Part shown: piece by piece, positions 36,429-45,464 of the stretch
Position numbering within the stretch: position 1 is the stretch's first letter
Layout: the number at the start of each line of letters is the position of its first letter
From: Ciceribacter thiooxidans
GTDB taxonomy: Bacteria > Pseudomonadota > Alphaproteobacteria > Rhizobiales > Rhizobiaceae
DNA length: 64,000 nucleotides
Direction: 5' to 3'
Assembly: GCF_014126615.1 (NCBI RefSeq)
Contig: NZ_CP059897.1
Span: 930,001-994,000, forward strand
The notes under the pieces: model-generated
Database searches by the model: none
Told to the model about the DNA's origin: nothing
Seen by the model: only the letters and a program-made list of their open reading frames with translations
Position numbers and translations under genes: made by a program

Positions 36429-37280
36429 ATGCGGTTTCTCGAGAAGATCTTCGATGTTGGCTCCTCTCGGAGACGGCAGGAAACCGACAACTTGTTCGAT
36501 CAGTACTGCAACGACAAGCCCAGTCATCAGAATGCAATAGATATCCTGCCGGGATGGAATTCGGCGTTCCCTGCGTCAACTCGGCTGAAAGCCGGCGACC
36601 ATGCGCTGTTTGCGGATCCGCGAATCGATTGGGCGGTGCAGCAAGCGGGTTCGATAAAGGACAAGAAGGTGCTCGAGATTGGGCCTCTCGAAGGAATGCA
36701 CACCTATATGCTGAATCGGCATGCCCCCTCATCCATCGATGCTGTCGAGGCCAACAAGCAATGTTTCCTTCGGTGCCTTGTGACGAAGGAAATTCTTGGC
36801 ATCGATCGCGCGCATTTCTATTTGGGCGACGCGTTGAAGTGGCTGGAGACGGAAGACCGTCATTACGATCTCGCCGTTGCCTCGGGGGTTCTCTACCACA
36901 TGGCGGATCCCGGACAATTTCTGTCCCAATTGACCCGTCGATGCGACCAGCTTTTCATATGGACACATTATTTTGACGACACGGCGATGCCCTCCGACGA
37001 TCCACGTCGTCAGGCGTTCAACGGAAACATAGAAACCCGGGCCTTTGCCGGTGTTCCGGTCCGCTACTACGAACGTCACTACTTCAATGCCAACGCGACG
37101 AAAGAGTTCTGTGGTGGCATGAAAGATCGGCACTATTGGATGCATCGGAACGACATCCTCAGTTTAATTCGAGCTTTGGGTTTCGGTGAGATCAACATTA
37201 CGCAGGAAGATCCTAGTCACCGGGGTGGTCCTTGCTTTTGTCTTTTTGCAAAGCGAGACTCCCTAACGATGCAGGCGTGA
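36429..37280 (+). CDS. SAM-dependent methyltransferase
   Basis: 283 aa with a class I fold: motif I VLEIGPLEGMHTYML near residues 79-93 (EIGPLEG instead of the more common ExGxGxG), an acidic end of strand 2 in DAVEANKQ, and HYDLAVASGVLYHM as motif IV with its post-motif His. It resembles methyltransferases of polysaccharide loci and might methylate a sugar or end-cap residue. The next gene begins two bases after its stop. Confidence 0.78.
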   Translation: MRFLEKIFDVGSSRRRQETDNLFDQYCNDKPSHQNAIDILPGWNSAFPASTRLKAGDHALFADPRIDWAVQQAGSIKDKKVLEIGPLEGMHTYMLNRHAPSSIDAVEANKQCFLRCLVTKEILGIDRAHFYLGDALKWLETEDRHYDLAVASGVLYHMADPGQFLSQLTRRCDQLFIWTHYFDDTAMPSDDPRRQAFNGNIETRAFAGVPVRYYERHYFNANATKEFCGGMKDRHYWMHRNDILSLIRALGFGEINITQEDPSHRGGPCFCLFAKRDSLTMQA

Positions 37281-37281
37281 A

Positions 37282-38331
37282 TTGCTCTTCAATATCCAAC
37301 GTGACAAAGGAGACGTAGTCGAGGGATACCTTATCCCCGATGGGTTCTCAGATGTCCCGGTTGTTCTTGTTTCGGATGCTGACGGGCGCATAGCCGAAAT
37401 CGAGTGCGATCAATTGCACAATGCCGTCGTCGCGAGCGGGCGGCACAACACGGGTTTGGTTGGCTTCAAGCTCACGGATCACAACATTCCTGGGTTGAAG
37501 GAACGCGCGACGCTCGTGATCCAGGATGCCAAAACGGGATTGCTGATCTATCGTCGCCCACTTCCTTCGCGACAGATAGATCGAAAGATCCTGCGCATCG
37601 AGACGCAACTCGTTCCACACACCGCACTCGACCGGGCGATGAGGAGCCATTTCCAGTATGTGCTTCCGTCGATAGAACGCTACGGCTACGAAACGACACT
37701 CCAAGTCTTTCTTCTCGACAAGCTCCAGTCGATTTATTTGAGCGGTCGGTTTCAGGTACGAAATCATCAGGACTTTTTCGACAAGGGTTTTTCTGGCGTC
37801 GCGCTTCTGACGGAACCCTACTACGAAATGGCTCTCCGTCTGTTGACGTTGAAGCTGTGTTCGACGACGAAGCCCCCCTTTCTCGGGGAGCGCGACTTGA
37901 TGTCCCTGTCTCCGGCCATCGCCTACTTCGGTGATTTGGACTTCAAGGATACGGGTGCGGTTGCGAAAGCGCTCAAGCGGGCGCCGCCACGAGTCCGAAC
38001 GGTTCTGATGTCTCCAACGACGCGGCAGTTCGCCTGCGCTGATCCGGACCAGCCGTCAACCCGACGGGACATAGCGGTGGTGATGGATATCATATCGCGT
38101 CTCGAAGTCATCGGGCATATTAATGACACACTTTCATTTGCTTCGTCCTTGGGAGAGCTGCTGAACATTGATATGGATAGGATACCGATCCTTCAGCGAA
38201 ACGACGCGGTCGATCGAGTCGCTGCTGAGCTTCGAACTTTTGCGGTGGCGGAATCGTATCTGGAGGACGACCTTATCCTCGACTATTACGTGCGCAAGGC
38301 GATCGACGATGCCGTTGCGCAGAAGATTTGA
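37282..38331 (+). CDS. Unknown protein of the capsule locus
   Basis: 349 aa, TTG start immediately after the methyltransferase stop (translational coupling likely). I recognise no domain. The N-terminal 90 residues look beta-rich (GYLIPDGFSDVPVVLVSDAD, VGFKLTDHNIPGLKERATL). The remainder is helical, with two long alternating charged/hydrophobic stretches and a C-terminal DDLILDYYVRKAIDDAVAQ. No signal peptide or membrane helix. It lies directly before the first KpsE-like gene. Candidate new locus-specific protein, perhaps a regulator or scaffold of polysaccharide synthesis. Confidence 0.55.
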   Translation: MLFNIQRDKGDVVEGYLIPDGFSDVPVVLVSDADGRIAEIECDQLHNAVVASGRHNTGLVGFKLTDHNIPGLKERATLVIQDAKTGLLIYRRPLPSRQIDRKILRIETQLVPHTALDRAMRSHFQYVLPSIERYGYETTLQVFLLDKLQSIYLSGRFQVRNHQDFFDKGFSGVALLTEPYYEMALRLLTLKLCSTTKPPFLGERDLMSLSPAIAYFGDLDFKDTGAVAKALKRAPPRVRTVLMSPTTRQFACADPDQPSTRRDIAVVMDIISRLEVIGHINDTLSFASSLGELLNIDMDRIPILQRNDAVDRVAAELRTFAVAESYLEDDLILDYYVRKAIDDAVAQKI

Positions 38332-38349
38332 CGAACGGAATGTCGGACG

Positions 38350-39612
38350 ATGACTGAAACCAAGATCAGGAGAAGCGAGACTGACTCGCCGTTCCGTCCG
38401 CGCCACAGCTTGATAGGTCGGTTGTCACGTCAAGCATTCCCGATGTCGAAAAGCAGCCGGTCTGTGGTTTCGATCGATGTTGACCCTATACAGGGGGAGC
38501 ACGCAGAAGCGAAGACCAATTCGCGCATGCCGTTCGCTTTCATCAGTTTCATCGCCGTTGTCATCCTGCCAGTGGTTGCCAGCATATTCTATTTCGCCTT
38601 TATAGCGTCCGATCAATACATCGCCGAGGCTCGGTTCGCAGTTCGCTCTCTTGCCGAGGATCGAAACAAAGACTCGCTCGACAGCGGCGTTCTTTCGATG
38701 AATGCGATGTCCCAAGATGGGTTTATCGTTACCAGCTTTATCCACTCGTCAGAAATTCTGGAACGGTTGGAAAAGAAGATCAATTATCGCCAGATGTTCA
38801 CTCGGAGCGACGCAGATATCCTGTCTCGCTTCAACGAAACTGAGTCGAAAGAGCGTTTCTTAAAATACTGGGCCAACCAAATTTTGACCTACGTTGACGG
38901 TCCCTCAGGCATAATCACACTTAAGACCCGTACTTTTTCTCCGGGAGATTCGAAGGCTCTGGCTTCAGCAATCATCGGCGAAAGTGAGACGTTGATAAAC
39001 GAACTGTCTGCGCGTGCGCAGCACGACTTGATTGCTCGTTTCGAGGCGGAATTGCAGCGAACGGCTGAGAATTATCGATCCGCCCTGGAAACCATGAAAG
39101 CGTTTCAGAATGAAGCCGGCTTATTGACGCCCGAAGCACGAGCCACCGAAGCGGGGACGCTGTTGTCGGCGCTCCTCGCCCAAAAGCTCGAGCTTGAAAC
39201 TCGCTTATTCGTCTTGAGGGAATCGAAGGTGGAATCATCGCCGGTTCGCCAGCAGCTTCTACTCGCGAGTCAGAGCATCAGCGAGCAGATTGACAAGCTG
39301 AAGGGGGAGTTGGCGGGGAATTCCGGATCAGCGGCAAGCGTAGCCAGTGTCATTCAGAGTTTTTCACGTATTGAAACAGACCGCCGAGTGGCAGAGAGCC
39401 TCTACGAGGCGGCCCGCAAGAATCTCGAAGAAGCGCAGGCTGAAGCCATGCGCAAGAGCTTGTACCTGGTGGTTTTTGTTCCTCCGACAGTGCCGGAGGA
39501 ATCGCTCTATCCTCATAGGTTGTCGACGCCCCTACTTATACTTCTCGCACTCACGGTTCTTTGGAGCACCGGCGCCCTCCTCTGGGCTTCGATTGAAGAT
39601 CATAAGCTCTGA
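38350..39612 (+). CDS. KpsE-like capsule export inner-membrane protein (PCP family), copy 1
   Basis: 420 aa. A cytoplasmic N-terminus of about 60 residues is followed by one helix (FISFIAVVILPVVASIFYFA), then a large periplasmic region with long coiled-coil helices (about 200-370). A C-terminal helix closes the topology after a PxxP-like VFVPPTVPEESLYPHR. This is the KpsE/BexC (polysaccharide co-polymerase 3) layout. It would link the KpsM/T channel to the outer-membrane exporter. A paralogue of identical length lies two genes later. Confidence 0.82.
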   Translation: MTETKIRRSETDSPFRPRHSLIGRLSRQAFPMSKSSRSVVSIDVDPIQGEHAEAKTNSRMPFAFISFIAVVILPVVASIFYFAFIASDQYIAEARFAVRSLAEDRNKDSLDSGVLSMNAMSQDGFIVTSFIHSSEILERLEKKINYRQMFTRSDADILSRFNETESKERFLKYWANQILTYVDGPSGIITLKTRTFSPGDSKALASAIIGESETLINELSARAQHDLIARFEAELQRTAENYRSALETMKAFQNEAGLLTPEARATEAGTLLSALLAQKLELETRLFVLRESKVESSPVRQQLLLASQSISEQIDKLKGELAGNSGSAASVASVIQSFSRIETDRRVAESLYEAARKNLEEAQAEAMRKSLYLVVFVPPTVPEESLYPHRLSTPLLILLALTVLWSTGALLWASIEDHKL

Positions 39613-39621
39613 GGAGGCGAG

Positions 39622-40275
39622 ATGATCCGTTTCAAGAAGGTTTCCAAGCATTTCAAGACGGAGGGGCACCGAAAGGTGATCCTCGACGACTGCAATATGG
39701 AGTTCCTGCCGGGTTATTCCTATGCACTACTGGGCGTGAACGGAGCCGGAAAATCGACGACAATGAAGATGATCGCGGGGTCGGCGCTGCCGAACTCAGG
39801 GCGTATCATCAAGGACCTGCGCGTTTCGTGGCCGCTCGGTTTCGCCGGTGGTTTCCACCCACAGATGTCTGGACGTGACAATCTTGCTTTTGTCGCGCGC
39901 GCCTACGGCGAGGACGTTCGCCGCGTCTCCAACTTCGTGGAGGATTTCGCTGAACTCGGCGACTACATTTTTGCACCGGTTCGAACTTATTCGTCGGGCA
40001 TGATGGCTCGTCTGGCATTCGGGCTTTCGATGGCCGTTGAGTTCGATTGCTATCTCGTCGACGAGATTACCGCGGTCGGGGACGCCCGCTTCCAGAAGCG
40101 GTGCAAAGACGCCTTCGAAAGCCGTCGCAAAAATGCCGACATCATTATGATTTCACACAGTATGCCGACGATCAACGCCTACTGCGACAAAGGCGTCGTT
40201 CTCGTGGATGGTCAGATGCTGTTATATGACAAAGTGGCAGATGCGATCGAAACATACTATCGCTTGAATCGCTGA
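39622..40275 (+). CDS. Capsule/O-antigen ABC exporter ATPase (KpsT type)
   Basis: 217 aa, the usual short size for KpsT. Walker A GVNGAGKSTTMKM, signature region YSSGMMARLAFGLSMA and Walker B DCYLVDEITAVGD with the DEITAVGDxxF pattern typical of polysaccharide exporters. No C-terminal carbohydrate-binding extension as in Wzt. Partner of the KpsM gene encoded two genes downstream. Confidence 0.92.
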   Translation: MIRFKKVSKHFKTEGHRKVILDDCNMEFLPGYSYALLGVNGAGKSTTMKMIAGSALPNSGRIIKDLRVSWPLGFAGGFHPQMSGRDNLAFVARAYGEDVRRVSNFVEDFAELGDYIFAPVRTYSSGMMARLAFGLSMAVEFDCYLVDEITAVGDARFQKRCKDAFESRRKNADIIMISHSMPTINAYCDKGVVLVDGQMLLYDKVADAIETYYRLNR

Positions 40276-40309
40276 TCGTTGCTCGAGAGGCGGAAGGGCA
40301 ATTGAAATT

Positions 40310-41572
40310 ATGATGAAGCTTGATCAGGAACTGTCGAAGCCGTCGGCCCTGGAAAAGAGCCGCGGGGCAGCAAGGGCATTGTCCGCAACTGCGCGTAAGC
40401 TCCGCTTCTCGACGTCGAATCGAAGTGGGCTCTACAAAGCAGTTGGCCTCAGGCCCCGGTTCATCGATCGCGTTTTCCGCTGGATGTTAGTCTTCAACAC
40501 CATATTCTTTCTGCTAGTGCCCATTGTCGGGTCCGTTGTCTATTTTGGTCTGATCGCATCGGCTCGATATCAGTCAGAGACGCGTTTTGTCGTCAGGACG
40601 TCGACACCGGCGATCGGCAAGGATCAGCTCGGAAAAGTGACGGGACTGCCATCGGCGAAAATTGCACAGGACACCCAAATTGTCGTCAATTTCATCCACA
40701 GTCGAACGATTCTCGAAGAACTTGAGAAAAGCATGGACATTCGTTCGCGCTTCTCTCGCTCAGATATAGACTTTGTCGCCCGCTTGAGGTCAGACGTCAC
40801 CTACGAGGAGTTCCTAGATTATTGGGACGGAATAGTAAGGACGACGGTAAGCCCCTCCAGCGGAATCATTACGGTGACTGTGAATGCATTCTCTGCGGAA
40901 GACGCGCGAGATGTTGCGGCGGGTATCACTGCCGCTTCTGAAAGAATGATCAATCAGCTTAGCGAGCGGATCTGGCAAGACGTGACAAAATCCGTCCAAA
41001 TCAATCTTGACCGTGCCACGGAAAAGCTCCGGGAGGTGCGCGAACGTGTTGCCACGCAGCAGAACGAGAGCGGCGTCCTTACGGTGGAAGGCGCTTCAGC
41101 AATGCTTTCGTCGCTGCTTACCAAGCTTCAGCAGGAGAAGATCGCGCTGGAGCAATCCTACACGGTCAAGCTGGAAAGCATCGCCAGCACGGCGCCTCAG
41201 ATGAAGATTCTCGCGCGCGAGATAGAAAGCAAACAAGCGCAGATAGAAGACCTTCAGCGTCAGATTGCCAGTCCCGAAGGTGATGGCGCTGGCAACCTGG
41301 CTAGCGTGTCCGCAGAGCTCTCAAGCCTTGCGTTCGAGACCCGTCTCGCGGAGGAGCAATTCGCGGCAAGCATTCGTACATTTGAGCAGGTTCAATTCGC
41401 CAGTAAGCAGCAACTCATGTATCTCGACAGCTTCTTGCCGGCGAGTCTGCCTGATGACGCGCTCTACCCTCGGCGCGGGCTCTCAGTAGCGCTGACGGCG
41501 CTAGGTAGCTTTTTCGTTTGGCTGATTTCGATGGGCCTTCTAAAGGTGGCCAGAAGCAAGGTCGATATTTGA
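40310..41572 (+). CDS. KpsE-like capsule export inner-membrane protein (PCP family), copy 2
   Basis: 420 aa, the same architecture as copy 1: N-terminal cytoplasmic part, helix FNTIFFLLVPIVGSVVYFGL, periplasmic coiled coils, then LDSFLPASLPDDALYPRR and a C-terminal helix. The pair is clearly paralogous (for example FIHSRTILEELEK versus FIHSSEILERLEK, and SGIIT in both) but strongly diverged. Its stop overlaps the kpsM start (TGATG). Two PCP genes flanking kpsT is unusual. Confidence 0.82.
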   Translation: MMKLDQELSKPSALEKSRGAARALSATARKLRFSTSNRSGLYKAVGLRPRFIDRVFRWMLVFNTIFFLLVPIVGSVVYFGLIASARYQSETRFVVRTSTPAIGKDQLGKVTGLPSAKIAQDTQIVVNFIHSRTILEELEKSMDIRSRFSRSDIDFVARLRSDVTYEEFLDYWDGIVRTTVSPSSGIITVTVNAFSAEDARDVAAGITAASERMINQLSERIWQDVTKSVQINLDRATEKLREVRERVATQQNESGVLTVEGASAMLSSLLTKLQQEKIALEQSYTVKLESIASTAPQMKILAREIESKQAQIEDLQRQIASPEGDGAGNLASVSAELSSLAFETRLAEEQFAASIRTFEQVQFASKQQLMYLDSFLPASLPDDALYPRRGLSVALTALGSFFVWLISMGLLKVARSKVDI

Positions 41573-42395
41573 TGACCCGGACAATTGCGCACAACGATCG
41601 AGGTCGCGATCCCCGATCGATACAATATGCTTTGAAGCAGAAGGGACACGTCATGCAGGCCGTAATCCTGCGTGATGTGAGAACTCGCTTCTTCAATCAT
41701 GGCCTTGGGTTTCTGCTGGTACCGCTGTGGCCACTCGCCCACATGTTTGTTTTGCTGATGATCTATACCTTTATGGGCGGAAGGCTCCCTTCGGAGATAG
41801 CCTACGAATCTTCTTCGCAACGGGTCTGTTGCCCTGCCTGACGTTCATGTATGTGTCGCGGTTCATGGCACTCTCTATCGTGCTCAACCGCCCGATGTTG
41901 GCGATTCCCGCGGTCAAGGTACTTGATATCTTGTTTGCGCGTGCGTTTCTCGAGATCATTGCGGCTTTCCTCATGGTGTTTTTGACCTTCACCATCTTGC
42001 TTGCTCTTGGCGACAGCCCCTTTCCCAACGACTGGGAGCAGGCCACTTTCGCGTTCCTGTCGACTATTCTGCTGGCCATCGGCGTGGGTGTTCTTGTGGG
42101 AGTTATGACGTCCATGTTCACGTTTTTTGCGACTATCTACGCTCTGACACTCGTCCTCGTTTACATAACATCGGGCACGCTCTTCGTGGTTTCCGCTCTT
42201 CCTGCTCAGGCCGCTTATGCGCTTTCCTGGAACCCGGCGTTGCAGGCCGTCGAATGGATGCGCTCGGCATTCTTTCCCACGTACGACAGTCCCGTTCTCG
42301 ATAAGTACTATCTCTTGTCGTTCGGCCTCGGAGCGCTTTGCCTGGGGCTAGTGTTGGAGCGAAGCGTCCGCCGCATCGTTCTGGAAGGGAAGTAA
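41572..42395 (+). pseudogene. Capsule ABC exporter permease (KpsM type), frameshifted by one base
   Basis: The start overlaps the stop of KpsE copy 2. The first frame reads MTRTIAHNDRGRDPRS through LRDVRTRFFNHGLGFLL to YTFMGGRLP. After the CCC at 41787-41789 the real sequence continues in another frame as FGDSLRIFFATGLLPCLTF through the remaining helices to RIVLEGK. One additional C joins them into a 274-aa ABC-2 type permease with six helices, the expected KpsM size. Without it the exporter would be non-functional, so base under-calling is likely. Confidence 0.85.
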
Positions 42396-42400
42396 GTCTC

Positions 42401-44584
42401 GTGGTAGAAGTTGTTGCACGGAACGAGCTGTCTGCTGATGCTACGGGTCATTCCGTTTGGTTCGCGGAAGGGGATGATCCGTTCTTTCTTCTCCGCTTTC
42501 CCTTCGTTCGGAAGCGTTTTCTCGCCATCCGCTTGACGGCCTGTGAAGGCGAGATCGAGCCGAAAATCTACATCAACAAGGGGCGCGGTTTTCGCGAGGA
42601 GGATAGCCGGGCGGTTGGCCGCAGCAAGGACCTCCTCTTCGTCGTTGACATTGGACGCTTCGGTACAATAGGCACCATCCGCCTTGACCCGGCCGCCGAG
42701 CCTTGTCGTTTCGCCATGAGCGTCGAGGAGTTTGAAACGACGGCCGCTGTCGAGCATCATGTCACGGAACAGAAAGGGCAATCTTCGGGCCTGGAGTGCA
42801 TACGTCTCGGTAAGCTGCCCCGCTTCCGGTCATCATTGCCGATCTTGTCATTTCGGCGAAAGAGAAGCGCCTTGCAGGATTATATCCAAACAGTCGCCGA
42901 TTTAGCCGGCGAGGTATCCCTTGCCGAGGCACGGTTCTCCGACCATCCATGGCTTAGCATTGTTGTTCCCGTCTACAATGCGCCGGCCCGGTACCTGGAT
43001 GACCTTGTGTCGTCATTTCTCGAGCAGGATGTCGTTGGCGCCGAGTTGATCTTGTCTGATGACGGTTCGACGGCAGAGGAGACTCTTGGCTGGTACGCCG
43101 CCTGCGAACATGACGCCAGGGTCAACTGCGTACTCAACCCGGTCAACACCGGTATAGCGGGCGCAACCAATACGGGCCTTGCCGCCGCTAAAGGCGATTG
43201 GGTTACGTTCCTGGACCACGACGACGTGATCGCGCCGCATGGACTAAAGATCATTCGTCAGGCGATGGAGGCGACTCCGCACGCCGGCTTCTTCTATACA
43301 GACGAACTGGTTGTCAACGATGATCTCAAACCTACCGGGCTGCTGTTGAAGCCGGCGTATGATCCCGTCCTCCTCTCCGGAGTTAACTATATTAATCACT
43401 TTTCGATCTACCGTCGCGAGAGATTGCTTGATTTGAACTTTCTTCGTCCTGAATTCGACGGCTCACAGGACTACGACCTCCTGTTGCGCTACCTGGATGG
43501 GTTGGACAACTCTCAAGTCTTGCATATACCGTATCCCGCCTATTGGTGGCGCCGAAATGGCAAGACGTATTCGCGCACCTTTCTTGGAAAGGCGACCAAA
43601 AGCGCGCGCCGTGCATTGCGAGAGCACTTCGAGCGCAAGCACAAGCCGAATACCGTCCTGCCGGCGCTCACCGAAACGCTTCATCGAGTTAACTTTGAAG
43701 CAGGCGCCGGGGCGATTTGCCCGAAGATTTCGATCATTATCCCAAACAAGGATTCCCATACCCTGATCTCGACGCTTCTGAAGGGCATCTATGAAGGAAC
43801 GAACTACGCCAATCTTGAGGTGATCGTCGTCGACAACGGAACGACAGATCCCGCTACGATTGAACTCTATCAAGAATATGCAAGTCGCCATCCTACATTC
43901 CAGTTCCATATAAAACCCGCACCTTTCAATTTCTCTCGTGCGATTAATGAGGGTATGGTGCATGCAAGTGGAGATCATTTCCTCCTGCTCAACAATGATG
44001 TCGAGATCATCAGTCCGGACTGGTTAGGTGAAATGGTGCAGTGCCTGAACTACGACGACGTGGGTATCGTCGGAGCGAAGCTTCTTTATCCGGACCGAAG
44101 AATACAGCATGCGGGGGTCATTGTTGGCTTCGGAGGATTGGCCGGTCACTGGTATTTGAATAAGCCGGAGACGTTCGGAGGCCCGATGAATCGTCTTCAT
44201 TTACGCAGCTCGATGGCGTGCGTCACCGGCGCGGTCATGCTCATCACGCGGAAGTGCGCAGAGGAGATCGGGCCCTGGGATGAAGATAATTTCGCTGTCG
44301 CCTACAACGACGTGGACTACTGTTGCCGCGCATATAAGGTCGGTTACCGGATCGTCTGGACGCCTTTCGCCTGTATGATCCATCACGAATCTGTCTCGCG
44401 CGGATCCGACAAGTCTGGCGAACGGCGCGCGAGGTTTGAGGTAGAGAAAGCCAACCTCCGCAGGTTACATGGGACCGAGGACTTCATTGATCCCGCCTCT
44501 CATCCAGCTTACAGCCGGGATCGTTCGGACCCAAGAGTGATCTCACCGGTTCGCTTGCCGAAAGAGCGCAGGTGGTTCGTTTAG
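42401..44584 (+). CDS. Two-domain GT2 glycosyltransferase
   Basis: 727 aa from GTG (five bases after the kpsM stop). After a 160-residue N-terminal domain, a first GT-A domain starts near residue 180: WLSIVVPVYNAP and FLDHDDVIAPHG with the DxD site. A second GT2 domain starts near residue 440: KISIIIPNKDSHTLIS and LLLNNDVEIISPDWLGE, with GPWDEDNFAVAYNDVDYCCR as acceptor-site block. Such tandem enzymes often add two sugars of a repeat or extend a rhamnan. Last gene of the plus-strand series. Confidence 0.88.
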   Translation: MVEVVARNELSADATGHSVWFAEGDDPFFLLRFPFVRKRFLAIRLTACEGEIEPKIYINKGRGFREEDSRAVGRSKDLLFVVDIGRFGTIGTIRLDPAAEPCRFAMSVEEFETTAAVEHHVTEQKGQSSGLECIRLGKLPRFRSSLPILSFRRKRSALQDYIQTVADLAGEVSLAEARFSDHPWLSIVVPVYNAPARYLDDLVSSFLEQDVVGAELILSDDGSTAEETLGWYAACEHDARVNCVLNPVNTGIAGATNTGLAAAKGDWVTFLDHDDVIAPHGLKIIRQAMEATPHAGFFYTDELVVNDDLKPTGLLLKPAYDPVLLSGVNYINHFSIYRRERLLDLNFLRPEFDGSQDYDLLLRYLDGLDNSQVLHIPYPAYWWRRNGKTYSRTFLGKATKSARRALREHFERKHKPNTVLPALTETLHRVNFEAGAGAICPKISIIIPNKDSHTLISTLLKGIYEGTNYANLEVIVVDNGTTDPATIELYQEYASRHPTFQFHIKPAPFNFSRAINEGMVHASGDHFLLLNNDVEIISPDWLGEMVQCLNYDDVGIVGAKLLYPDRRIQHAGVIVGFGGLAGHWYLNKPETFGGPMNRLHLRSSMACVTGAVMLITRKCAEEIGPWDEDNFAVAYNDVDYCCRAYKVGYRIVWTPFACMIHHESVSRGSDKSGERRARFEVEKANLRRLHGTEDFIDPASHPAYSRDRSDPRVISPVRLPKERRWFV

Positions 44585-44755
44585 CGAGGTGCGGCCTATT
44601 CCCGGACCTCGCCGGGATGCACTGGAGCCTCCCCCACGGCAATTCATCAGGGCGAAATCAACCTGGTCGACATGTCGCGTGAAACGGGAGTACTCTAGGG
44701 CCCGTCTACATGTCAGCTCCTGTCGTCTCCTAATCGGGCCGAACCGGCGGGCCAA
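44585..44755. other. Convergence gap of the polysaccharide island
   Basis: 171-bp gap between the plus-strand GT2 gene and the minus-strand epimerase relic. GCGAGGT (44584-44590) and ACCTCGC (44606-44612) form a 7-bp stem with a 15-nt loop beginning at the GT2 stop; it may terminate transcription but lacks a T-run. Confidence 0.35.
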
Positions 44756-45129
44756 TCACACGTAGTGTTTGGAAACGAGCCAGTTTCCGAGCAGACGAAC
44801 ACCTTCTTCAAAGGAAACCGACGCTTTTACCCGAAGCTGCCGCTCTAAGTCGTCAGTCTCGGCGACAGCCCATCGAACGTCACCTGGGCGAAAGCGTCCG
44901 CTAATGGTCGGAGGCGGTGCGTCGTTAAGCTTGGCAATTTCCAAAGCTGCGTCAAGAATTGTGGTTGGCCGACCCGTGCCGACATCAAGTATTCTAATAG
45001 TGCGCGCAGGTCGATCAAGTGCAGCCTTGCACGCGCGCGCAACATCATCGATGAAAACAAAATCTCGACCGACGGCGCCGTCCTCATAAACATTGATCGA
45101 TTCCTTGCCGTAGGCCTGGCGGTAAAAGA
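44756..45129 (-). pseudogene. 3' part of dTDP-L-rhamnose 4-epimerase-like gene, split by IS66
   Basis: Encodes the C-terminal part of an extended SDR epimerase: NLFYRQAYGKESINVYEDG, GRDFVFIDDVARACKAAL, ILDVGTGRPTTILDAA and FRPGDVRWAVAETDDLER. The reading frame reaches the IS66 boundary in ATTAAT, exactly where the other half stops. Joined, the ancestral protein would be 365 aa. Similarity to dTDP-L-rhamnose 4-epimerase (forming dTDP-6-deoxy-L-talose) fits the neighbouring rml genes; other NDP-sugar epimerases cannot be excluded. Confidence 0.85.
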
Positions 45130-45137
45130 GATTAATG
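45130..45137. repeat. IS66 target-site duplication, left copy
   Basis: GATTAATG immediately outside the left IS end; the identical octamer is at 47977-47984. IS66 elements generate 8-bp duplications. Confidence 0.9.
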
Positions 45138-45164
45138 GTAAGCATCCGGCCAAGGCCGCGGAGG

Positions 45165-45464
45165 CTATGATTTCGGCTCATCTGCCATGATGCGCTCGAT
45201 TGCTTCCGGATCGCATTGGGAATCCGTGAGGAATTGGCGAACGCCGCCCTCCCAGGTCCTTACGTCGGCGAGGAACTCCTGCAGGCTCTCAATGCCACGG
45301 TCGGTGAAGGTCGTGATGCCCTCGTCGGTTCCGTCGTGGGCATGGATCATCTCGCCGTAGTCGATGTTGTCCGAATTGCTGGCGACTTCCTGGAGGAGTT
45401 CGAGGTTCTCGCCGATCAGCGTGGCGGCGCATTCGATCGTGTAGACATGGGTTGGACGCGCCAT
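45165..45464 (-). CDS. IS66 passenger protein (99 aa)
   Basis: Starts with MARPTHVYTIECAATLIGEN; its ATG overlaps the tnpC stop (TGATG), so it is translationally coupled. It is acidic and rich in Asp/Glu, with a helix-like IESLQEFLADVRTWEGGVRQ and ends MADEPKS. No known domain. Small accessory genes downstream of tnpC occur in some rhizobial IS66 elements; the role is unknown. Confidence 0.7.
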   Translation of the reverse strand: MARPTHVYTIECAATLIGENLELLQEVASNSDNIDYGEMIHAHDGTDEGITTFTDRGIESLQEFLADVRTWEGGVRQFLTDSQCDPEAIERIMADEPKS

